NCBI GenBank assembly: GCA_949288455.1
Contig: CASEKF010000013.1
Span: forward strand, 1-12,302
Source of the DNA: an uncultured bacterium
GTDB lineage: Bacteria > Vulcanimicrobiota > CADAWZ01
DNA: 12,302 bases
Direction: 5' to 3'
In this document: one piece after another, positions 1 through 5,592 of the stretch
Layout of the letters: the number at the start of each line of letters is the position of its first letter
Numbering within the stretch: the stretch's first letter is position 1
Position numbers and translations under genes: made by a program
The notes under the pieces: model-generated
The model's database searches: none
Told to the model about the DNA's origin: nothing
What the model saw: only the letters and a program-made list of their open reading frames with translations

Positions 1-634
1 AAGATTTCTCAGAAGCCCCGTCAAAACTTATCCTAATCTGTTTCAAACCTATTTCAGAAAGCTTTTTAGCAGCGGCTCTGCTGACGAAAAGACCTGAGGC
101 GGACAAAGATACGGCTATGCCTTTTTTAGCCGCGTAACTTACTATATTTATAAAATCGCCTCTGGAAAACGGCTCTCCGCCGCCGATACAAATTTCTAAA
201 ACGCCTATGGCGGCCATTTCGTCAATCAAAGAACAAATTTCATCGAACGACAACTCGTTTTCATAAGGTTCTCTACTCGCTTGACCGCAATGCCTGCATT
301 TTAAAGGACATGCGTTAGTAATCTGAAGATGAACTCTAAGAGGCGCGGACAAAACCGATAAAGAACCGCCTCCGGTATTAATAAAATCGCCGTCAAAAAC
401 CCCTTCGTCGTTAAGCAGTTCTATAGATTGGCATAACTTGACAAAAGTTTGAAAGCTTTGCTCTGAATTCTTTTTACAAAAAGAAGAATAAACTTCCGCA
501 AGCGGCATGCCCGCTGAAGTTTCTCTGAAAACGGCCGTAGCTTCAGCGTCAAATGGAATATAATCTTTTTTTTCTCTATCGTAAACCAACGAGCCGAAAT
601 ATTCCTCTCTGACTGTAAACCTTTTCAAAGTCAC
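1..634 (-). CDS. Radical SAM enzyme with N-terminal PqqD/RRE-like domain (partial, C-terminus cut by window edge)
   Basis: The frame is open from a GTG at 634 to the left edge, giving 211 codons with no stop. GGGAG lies 8 nt upstream of the GTG, which supports that start. Residues about 1-90 (KRFTVREEYFGSLVYDR, then DYIPFDAEATAVF) resemble the PqqD-like RiPP recognition element often fused to peptide-modifying radical SAM enzymes. The radical SAM core follows: CPLKCRHC places the cluster ligands at C109, C113 and C116 (CX3CX2C), and GGGEP at 151-155 is the SAM-binding GGE motif. A core strand, IRISFDG, sits near the cut end. A SPASM or twitch domain with extra Fe-S clusters would be expected beyond the edge but cannot be seen. 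The gene lies downstream of a 101-residue orphan gene and its terminator, on the same strand. Seen: the motifs. Inferred: action on a peptide or protein substrate. It could instead be a heme-d1 or AdoMet-dependent cofactor enzyme of the same superfamily. Confidence 0.85.
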   Translation of the reverse strand, partial: MTLKRFTVREEYFGSLVYDREKKDYIPFDAEATAVFRETSAGMPLAEVYSSFCKKNSEQSFQTFVKLCQSIELLNDEGVFDGDFINTGGGSLSVLSAPLRVHLQITNACPLKCRHCGQASREPYENELSFDEICSLIDEMAAIGVLEICIGGGEPFSRGDFINIVSYAAKKGIAVSLSASGLFVSRAAAKKLSEIGLKQIRISFDGASEKS

Positions 635-750
635 TATGTAGTCTCCCGGATTAATCGTTAATAACGAGCTAAATCGCATAACTGATAAAAGTCAAACGCG
701 TAAAAACGCCTGACCCATATTTTTACGAACAAATTATCAGACAAGATAAA

Positions 751-791
751 ATAAAAGAGGCTATTAACTTCTATAAAAAGAAGCTCGCCTC
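751..791 (-). terminator. Rho-independent terminator-like hairpin after the 101-residue gene
   Basis: GAGGC at 757-761 pairs with GCCTC at 787-791. An inner stem, CTTCT with AGAAG, lies between them. Read on the minus strand, the stem is followed by TTTTATTTTATCTT. It lies 29 nt past the stop of the 101-residue gene and ahead of the radical SAM gene, so it would end or attenuate transcription between the two. Confidence 0.6.
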
Positions 792-819
792 CTTTAAAAA
801 AACCTTATTTTCCCCTTTA

Positions 820-1125
820 TCAAATTTCCAGGTAAAAAAACGAAGAACTGCCGATTCCGTTAAGAGAAAAACCGATATCGCTTACGTTATCCTTAATTTC
901 GCCGACGGACGTTATCTCTTGAGATTTAGAAGCGCGATCTGCCGAAGATAAAAATTTTAAAGCGTCCGTCTGATTCATAACGGCGTCGGACTTTGCGCAA
1001 TGCTCAAAACCGTCCGCAAAACCGGCCGCGTAATTAGCTTTCGCAATATCAGGCTGCGGCGAAGAAATTTTAGGCTGCGGCACTATATATGCTGAAAAAT
1101 GATTTAAGCCGTTTATAGAATCCAT
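820..1125 (-). CDS. Small orphan protein, 101 residues; possible peptide substrate of the adjacent radical SAM enzyme
   Basis: I do not recognise this family. GGAGGTGA stands 9 nt before the ATG, one of the strongest ribosome-binding sites in the window, so the gene is very likely real and well translated. The protein has no signal peptide and no membrane segment. It is rich in Ser, Ala, Asp and Asn, with one cysteine (C43, in FEHCAK), a Pro-rich patch at 15-25 (VPQPKISSPQP), and a hydrophobic Gly/Ser/Phe-rich tail (IGFSLNGIGSSSFFYLEI). It sits between the glycine-zipper gene (110 nt upstream) and the radical SAM gene with an RRE-like domain (terminator between them). A small gene, a terminator and then a maturase is a common layout for RiPP precursors, where the hairpin keeps precursor mRNA in excess. 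That role is inference. A single Cys rules out a SCIFF-type precursor, and 101 residues is long for most precursors. It may be an unrelated structural or regulatory protein. Confidence 0.7.
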   Translation of the reverse strand: MDSINGLNHFSAYIVPQPKISSPQPDIAKANYAAGFADGFEHCAKSDAVMNQTDALKFLSSADRASKSQEITSVGEIKDNVSDIGFSLNGIGSSSFFYLEI

Positions 1126-1177
1126 TTTTTATTCTCACCTCCGGTGAAAGCCCTTGGCTGCGACTTTTAGCATAATA

Positions 1178-1207
1178 ATGATATCATTGACATATATGCC
1201 GGGTAAA
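1178..1207 (-). promoter_or_regulatory. Candidate promoter of the 101-residue gene, overlapping a palindrome
   Basis: On the minus strand TTTACC (1207-1202) and TATCAT (1183-1178) are separated by 18 nt and lie about 50 nt upstream of the ATG. The -10 overlaps a perfect 12-bp palindrome, AATGATATCATT (1177-1188), which could be an operator. The -35 matches the consensus only moderately, and transcription from the upstream 357-residue gene is an alternative. Confidence 0.35.
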
Positions 1208-1235
1208 GACATTCGATGTTAAATAATTGTTAATA

Positions 1236-2309
1236 CTACTCTTGATTCTGCATTTTAGTATAAAGAGAAAGCTCTTCCAAACCTTTAATTTCAGATCCTA
1301 CTCCGCTGTCGGAATACCAAGTCACGGAGCCTATTATAGGAAGACTGATGCTTCTAGCCTTCTGTTCCTGAAGTATTACGGGCTTATCGTTCAAAATCTG
1401 TTCCAAAGCTTTATAAGCGCTTATTTCCTGACCTTTTACCGATTTCTTTACGGCGCTGGCAGTCATGACTGCGGCTCCTATTCCGGCTCCGTATAAACCT
1501 GCCGTCGCAATAACTCCAAGGCTCCCGGCTACAAGCCCTATAGGCCCCCCTATCATCAATCCCGCCGCGGCTCCGGCAATAACTCCGGGAATCCCTTTAG
1601 ACACTATGTTTTTCAGCGTTCTGGAAATTTTATTTGATTTTTCGGAGCTTATAAAACGCCAAGGTCTTTTTGCAGATTGGGAATTCTTGGTAAAAAATGA
1701 AAGCGAATTCGCCGCCTGACCTACTTTATTGTCGTCTTCCGGTTTTAAATCGGGATTGAACAATTGGCTCAAAAGCTTCATTTCTCCTAAACTTTTTATG
1801 GTGATAGGCTCTCCGTTCTTAACGTCTATACCCATCTCCCCGGAAACGTTAGCGTCCTTAGTCTTGGCGGCGACTTCTCCAATAGGCTGCATCGTCTCGC
1901 CTCCAATTGAAGAAATAGCCGTCAAATTATCTGAATTTAAAGAGAGATTCAAACTTCTCATAGGCTGAAAAATAACTTCTTCGCCTCTTTTCAGGCGATT
2001 TAGAGCTTCAATTTCGCTTATCTGCGTCTTATGCCGCATCTTATCGCCCGACGGTTTATAAAGTTCCCATGGAAAGCCTTCGCTCTCCATTTTTTGAGTA
2101 AAATAACCCAAAGTTTTAGCGGCATCCTCCATAGAGATATTATTATATGAAGGATGAGTCAGATCTATATCAACCTTGTCGCCGTATAAACTAGAATCTA
2201 TCAAATCCTCCAGGCCGTCTTTCAAATGAGAAGAAGGAATTTTAGGAGAATTATTGCCAATACCGGCAAGATTAACCGGCTCTTTAAAACTTCCGACTGC
2301 GTTGGACAT
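1236..2309 (-). CDS. Orphan glycine-zipper protein, 357 residues
   Basis: I do not recognise this family. The ATG at 2309 is preceded by GGAG with a 5-nt spacer, and a good promoter lies just upstream, so expression is likely. There is no N-terminal signal peptide. Residues 1-235 are hydrophilic and low in aromatics. Residues about 239-289 form one long hydrophobic stretch dense in Gly and Ala (GVIAGAAAGLMIGGPIGLV, then AGSLGVIATAGLYGAGIGAA) with repeated GxxxG spacing, followed by KK. This is a glycine-zipper pattern, enough for two membrane helices as a hairpin. A soluble C-terminal part (290-357) contains SISLPIIGSVTWYSD. Known glycine-zipper proteins include membrane-inserting effectors, toxins, phage tape-measure segments and envelope proteins, so the pattern does not fix the function. 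The 101-residue gene follows 110 nt downstream with no clear terminator between, so the two may share a transcript. No partner or immunity gene is obvious. Confidence 0.75.
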   Translation of the reverse strand: MSNAVGSFKEPVNLAGIGNNSPKIPSSHLKDGLEDLIDSSLYGDKVDIDLTHPSYNNISMEDAAKTLGYFTQKMESEGFPWELYKPSGDKMRHKTQISEIEALNRLKRGEEVIFQPMRSLNLSLNSDNLTAISSIGGETMQPIGEVAAKTKDANVSGEMGIDVKNGEPITIKSLGEMKLLSQLFNPDLKPEDDNKVGQAANSLSFFTKNSQSAKRPWRFISSEKSNKISRTLKNIVSKGIPGVIAGAAAGLMIGGPIGLVAGSLGVIATAGLYGAGIGAAVMTASAVKKSVKGQEISAYKALEQILNDKPVILQEQKARSISLPIIGSVTWYSDSGVGSEIKGLEELSLYTKMQNQE

Positions 2310-2348
2310 ACTAACTCCAATTCGCCAAAAATATTATTATTAATTAAC

Positions 2349-2377
2349 ATAATAAAATGTTTTCCTAATTTTGGCAA
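2349..2377 (-). promoter_or_regulatory. Sigma70-type promoter of the glycine-zipper gene
   Basis: On the minus strand TTGCCA (2377-2372) and TATTAT (2354-2349) each match the consensus in 5 of 6 bases, with the ideal 17-nt spacer. The predicted transcript would start near 2342, leaving a leader of about 30 nt before the ATG at 2309. Confidence 0.65.
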
Positions 2378-2421
2378 TTAATTTTTTGTTAACAGTTACC
2401 CCGTTTTATCAAACTTAAAAA

Positions 2422-2450
2422 TTAAGACAAAATATAAAAAGGCCTATTAT
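2422..2450 (+). promoter_or_regulatory. Candidate promoter of the hydG leader
   Basis: TTAAGA (2422-2427) and TATTAT (2445-2450) are spaced by 17 nt. A second TATTAT at 2464-2469 lacks a good -35. The predicted start near 2457 would give a leader of about 180 nt before hydG. The surrounding sequence is very AT-rich, so chance matches are likely. Confidence 0.4.
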
Positions 2451-2456
2451 AAAAAA

Positions 2457-2634
2457 AATAGAATATTATAAAAAACACCTTCATTATCATCGCAAAATAT
2501 CTGAAAAACTATTATTTTTAGGCGCTGACGCCAAAGGGTATTTCTAAGGCGAAAGGCAAAAACATTATTCAAGCAATACAGGAAAATATCCTAAAGCCGC
2601 GCCGGAACAGGCGCGGCTTTATTATTTAAGGAGG
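2457..2634 (+). promoter_or_regulatory. Structured 5' leader of hydG; candidate riboswitch or attenuator
   Basis: A GC-richer block (2517-2620) stands out in AT-rich intergenic DNA. It contains hairpin GGCG-CTGA-CGCC (2521-2532), extended by TTT/AAA with a bulged A. A long-range helix pairs GGGTATTT (2536-2543) with AAATATCC (2584-2591) as 8 bp with one G-U, enclosing a region with GGCGAAAGGC and a small TATT/AATA hairpin. A strong terminator follows, 1 nt after the helix. GGCGC (2521-2525) is also complementary to GCGCC (2599-2603) in the terminator 5' arm, so opening the first hairpin could make an antiterminator. I compared it by eye with c-di-GMP, TPP, SAM, cobalamin, THF, glycine, purine, preQ1, ZTP and fluoride aptamers and saw no match. 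It could instead be an independent small RNA ending at the terminator. Confidence 0.5.
2593..2627 (+). terminator. Intrinsic terminator abutting the hydG ribosome-binding site
   Basis: The 11-bp stem AAAGCCGCGCC (2593-2603) with GGCGCGGCTTT (2610-2620) has loop GGAACA and is followed by ATTATTT. The hydG site AAGGAGG (2628-2634) starts immediately afterwards. No complete gene ends upstream on this strand, so the terminator can only act on the leader or on a small RNA. Confidence 0.75.
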
Positions 2635-2638
2635 CAAA

Positions 2639-4051
2639 ATGTACGACGTAAAATCAAACAAAGCGGAAGAATTTATAAATGACCAAGAAATAAAAGAATC
2701 GATAAATATTGGAGAAACGAATAAGTCCAATGAAAAATTAATAACTTCAATAATAAAAAAAGGCTCGGAAGGCAAAGGCCTTTCGCACAGAGAAGCCGCT
2801 CTTCTCTTAGCATGCGATATAGAAAAATTAAATAAACGGATATTTAGTCTCGCGCAAGAAATAAAAATGAGGATCTACGGAAAAAGGATAGTATTGTTCG
2901 CGCCTTTGTATATATCAAATTACTGCGTCAACGGCTGCGTATACTGTCCGTATCATAAAGGCAATAAAGAGACGAAAAGGAAAAAACTGACCATGGACGA
3001 GATACGGCTGGAAACCGCGGCTCTCCAGGATATAGGACATAAACGTATCGCTCTGGAATGCGGGGAAGATCCCGTCAATAATCCGATAGAATACATCCTT
3101 GAAAGCATACGTACTATCTACTCGGTAAAAAATAAAAACGGCTCCATAAGAAGAATCAACGTCAATATAGCCGCGACTTCACAAGAAAATTATAAAAAAC
3201 TGAAAGAAGCTAATATAGGAACGTATATTCTATTTCAAGAAACGTATAACAAAAAAAATTATGAAAAACTTCACCCGACAGGGCCAAAACATAATTACGA
3301 ATACCATACCCTGGCTATGGACAGAGCCATGGAGGGAGGAATAGACGACGTAGGATTAGGCGCGCTATTCGGTCTGTCAAACTATAAATACGAACTCACG
3401 GCCCTTTTAATGCATGCCGAACATCTTGAAGCCGCAAAAGGCGTAGGACCTCACACGGTAAGCGTGCCCAGAATTAAGCCTGCCGTAGGAATAGACCGCG
3501 AACAGTTTACGGAAGGAATAAGCGACGAAATTTTCTTAAAAATCATAGCCGTTCTGAGAATAGCTCTTCCATATACCGGAATTATAGTATCTACCAGAGA
3601 ATCCAAAGAAGCCAGGAGAAAAGCTCTTGAAATAGGAGTTTCACAAATAAGCGGAGGCTCAAAAACGACGGTAGGAGGATACGGAGAACCCGAAGATGAA
3701 AAATCCGCTCAATTTACGACGACAGACAGAAGAAAACTGGACGAAGTAACTCAATGGCTAATATCTCTGGGCTATATACCAAGTTTCTGCACCGCCTGCT
3801 ACAGAGAAGGAAGAACGGGAGACAGATTTATGAAACTGGCAAAAAGCGGAAATATTTCAAACTGCTGCCAGCCAAACGCGCTAATCACTCTTCAAGAATA
3901 CCTGGAAGATTACGCCGCAACAGAAACTAAAATATCAGGCGAAACTTTAATAAAACAAGAATTGGCAAATATAAACGATACAAATATAAGAAATAAAGCG
4001 AAAGCATTTATAAAATCGGTAAAACACGGAGAAAGAGACTTCAGATTTTAA
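2639..4051 (+). CDS. hydG: [FeFe]-hydrogenase maturase HydG (tyrosine lyase, radical SAM)
   Basis: HydG cleaves tyrosine to p-cresol and dehydroglycine, yielding CO and CN-, and builds the Fe(CO)2(CN)Cys synthon for the hydrogenase H-cluster. This 470-residue protein has the family's usual length. The radical SAM cluster ligands are C96, C100 and C103 (CVNGCVYC). The TIM-barrel core includes ECGEDP at 140-145. The C-terminal CTAC (C384, C387) plus C410 form the CX2CX22C motif that holds the auxiliary cluster with the labile fifth iron; this separates HydG from its relative ThiH, which lacks it. AAGGAGG precedes the ATG by only 4 nt, directly after an intrinsic terminator. hydF begins 18 nt downstream and is surely co-transcribed. 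HydE, the third maturase, is not in the window. Expression is probably controlled by the structured leader. The identification rests on diagnostic cysteines at both ends of the protein. Confidence 0.97.
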   Translation: MYDVKSNKAEEFINDQEIKESINIGETNKSNEKLITSIIKKGSEGKGLSHREAALLLACDIEKLNKRIFSLAQEIKMRIYGKRIVLFAPLYISNYCVNGCVYCPYHKGNKETKRKKLTMDEIRLETAALQDIGHKRIALECGEDPVNNPIEYILESIRTIYSVKNKNGSIRRINVNIAATSQENYKKLKEANIGTYILFQETYNKKNYEKLHPTGPKHNYEYHTLAMDRAMEGGIDDVGLGALFGLSNYKYELTALLMHAEHLEAAKGVGPHTVSVPRIKPAVGIDREQFTEGISDEIFLKIIAVLRIALPYTGIIVSTRESKEARRKALEIGVSQISGGSKTTVGGYGEPEDEKSAQFTTTDRRKLDEVTQWLISLGYIPSFCTACYREGRTGDRFMKLAKSGNISNCCQPNALITLQEYLEDYAATETKISGETLIKQELANINDTNIRNKAKAFIKSVKHGERDFRF

Positions 4052-4069
4052 ACATGCAAAGGAGAAACA

Positions 4070-5263
4070 ATGACTCTTAACGATACTCCCAGGGGTATGA
4101 GGCTCCATATCGGAATTTTCGGGAAACAAAACTGCGGCAAATCTACTTTTATAAACGCGTTAACTAACCAAAACTTAGCCATAGTCAGCGAACAAGCCGG
4201 AACTACGACCGATCCCGTATATAAGTCGATGGAAATAAACAAAATAGGGCCGGTAGTCTTTATAGACACCGCAGGCTTCGATGATTCCGGATATCTCGGA
4301 GAAAAACGAATAGCCAAAACAGAACTGACCTTAAAAAAAACGGATATCGCTCTCTTGTTATTTGCAAACGAACCTAACGGAGAAGAGGAATGGATAGAAA
4401 AATTTAAACTATTAAACGTTCCCATAATTCCTATAATAAACAAATCGGACATTTTAAAAAATACAAAAGAGATCGCCGTAAAAATAAAAAACTTAACAGG
4501 CAAAAGCCCGGTAATAGCCAGCGCTAAAAATAAAACGGGACTTGAAGAAGTCAAAAAGAGAATCCTGGAAGAGACTCCGGACTCCTTTCTAGAATTATCC
4601 CTAACGGGGAACTTAGCAAAAAAAGGCGATCTTATTCTGTTAGTAATGCCGCAAAATATACAAGCTCCAAAAAACAGATTGATATTGCCTCAAGTCCAAA
4701 CGATACGAGAACTGCTGGACAAAAAAAGTTTAATTATGTCATGCTCAATTGAAGAATTTCGGAACGCGATAAAATCTTTGGCCGAACCTCCTAAATTAAT
4801 AATAACTGATTCTCAAGTTTTTTCCGAAGTATGGAAACATAAACCCGCAAATTCCATGATAACCTCCTTTTCAATCTTAATGGCGCGTTTAAAAGGCGAT
4901 ATTAAAGAATTCATAAAAGGCGCCGCCGCAATCGAACGCCTGGACGAGTCCTCCCATGTGTTGATAGCCGAAGCGTGCACGCATGCTCCTCTATCGGAAG
5001 ATATCGGGAGAGAACAAATACCGGCAATGCTCAGGAAAAAAATAGGAAGCGGTTTAAAAATATCGGTAGTTTCGGGAAACGATTTTCCTGCGGATTTATC
5101 GCCTTATAAACTCATCGTCCACTGCGGAGCCTGCATGTTTAACAGAAAATACGTCTTGTCACGAATACGACAGGCCAGAGAACAAAATACGGCGATTACC
5201 AATTATGGCGTAATTATGGCCTATCTAAACGGAATACTTGAAAAAACGGCAATACCGGAATAA
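4070..5263 (+). CDS. hydF: [FeFe]-hydrogenase maturation GTPase/scaffold HydF
   Basis: HydF receives the products of HydE and HydG, assembles the 2Fe subcluster precursor and transfers it to apo-hydrogenase; GTP binding governs partner exchange. The N-terminal GTPase domain has the P-loop GKQNCGKS (18-25), switch I threonines (45-47), DTAG (66-69), NKSD (124-127) and SAK (151-153). A middle dimerisation domain runs from about 180 to 270. The C-terminal Fe-S domain carries the HydF ligand pattern C-x-H (C303, H305) and H-C-x-x-C (H351, C352, C355), followed by TNYGV (377-381). Length (397) is normal. AAGGAG lies 5 nt before the ATG. The gene follows hydG by 18 nt and is followed after 50 nt by a small cysteine-containing gene. 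No missing motif was seen. Confidence 0.97.
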   Translation: MTLNDTPRGMRLHIGIFGKQNCGKSTFINALTNQNLAIVSEQAGTTTDPVYKSMEINKIGPVVFIDTAGFDDSGYLGEKRIAKTELTLKKTDIALLLFANEPNGEEEWIEKFKLLNVPIIPIINKSDILKNTKEIAVKIKNLTGKSPVIASAKNKTGLEEVKKRILEETPDSFLELSLTGNLAKKGDLILLVMPQNIQAPKNRLILPQVQTIRELLDKKSLIMSCSIEEFRNAIKSLAEPPKLIITDSQVFSEVWKHKPANSMITSFSILMARLKGDIKEFIKGAAAIERLDESSHVLIAEACTHAPLSEDIGREQIPAMLRKKIGSGLKISVVSGNDFPADLSPYKLIVHCGACMFNRKYVLSRIRQAREQNTAITNYGVIMAYLNGILEKTAIPE

Positions 5264-5313
5264 AATAAATATAGAATAAAAATTTGACGTCATAAAAGGA
5301 TAAACAATAAATC

Positions 5314-5544
5314 ATGATCTCACGGGGAAACAAAGGGTTATGTATTACATGCCGCCATTTTATACCTGAAGAGCGGGGATTCGAATTTGAAAATATACTG
5401 GATACGGAATATATTTCTTTTAGATGCGATATTTTCGGTTCCAAACAAAAAGAATATTTCTTAATGGCTCCAACGGAAGAAGAAATAGTAACTCCTGAAA
5501 AAAATGTATGTGAATTTTGGGAATTTTGGAAAGGCGACGAATAA
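5314..5544 (+). CDS. Small four-cysteine protein, 76 residues, downstream of hydF
   Basis: I do not recognise a named family. Four cysteines, C10, C13 (CITC), C38 and C66, are spaced C-x2-C-x24-C-x27-C, which could bind Zn2+ or an Fe-S cluster. The ending CEFWEFWKGDE has alternating aromatics. There is no signal peptide, so it is probably cytoplasmic. It lies 50 nt after hydF on the same strand and immediately before the terminator, so it is likely the last gene of the hydG-hydF transcript. The ribosome-binding site is weak: AAAGGA sits about 13 nt before the ATG, and an in-frame TAA just upstream prevents an earlier start. A role in hydrogenase maturation or electron transfer is suggested only by position. 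Confidence 0.7.
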   Translation: MISRGNKGLCITCRHFIPEERGFEFENILDTEYISFRCDIFGSKQKEYFLMAPTEEEIVTPEKNVCEFWEFWKGDE

Positions 5545-5582
5545 AAAAGAGCGAATCGTTTGCAAACGATTCGCTCTTTTTT
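5543..5582. terminator. Perfect 40-bp palindromic bidirectional terminator
   Basis: Positions 5543-5582 are an exact inverted repeat centred between 5562 and 5563. Six As lead into GAGCGAATCGTTTG, whose mirror arm ends in six Ts. It has a U-tract on both strands, overlaps the stop codon of the small Cys protein and lies 10 nt from the pilQ stop, so it ends both convergent operons. Confidence 0.93.
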
Positions 5583-5592
5583 ATTCGTAAGA

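Noticed and set aside
820-1125. SCIFF/ranthipeptide-type precursor
   Set aside because: Those precursors carry several cysteines; this protein has only one.
1465-1968. Two plus-strand open frames (84 and 79 codons) opposite the glycine-zipper gene
   Set aside because: They are antisense to a longer supported gene, have no ribosome-binding site that I can see, and the Pro/Ala-rich translation is what the complement of Gly/Ala codons gives.
2517-2620. Known riboswitch class (c-di-GMP, TPP, THF, SAM, glycine, fluoride and others)
   Set aside because: None of the conserved core motifs I know for these classes is present; kept as an unassigned structured leader.
4048-4554. 168-codon minus-strand frame opposite hydF
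   Set aside because: It overlaps the GTPase domain coding sequence completely; its hydrophobic look comes from the complement of Lys/Glu-rich codons.
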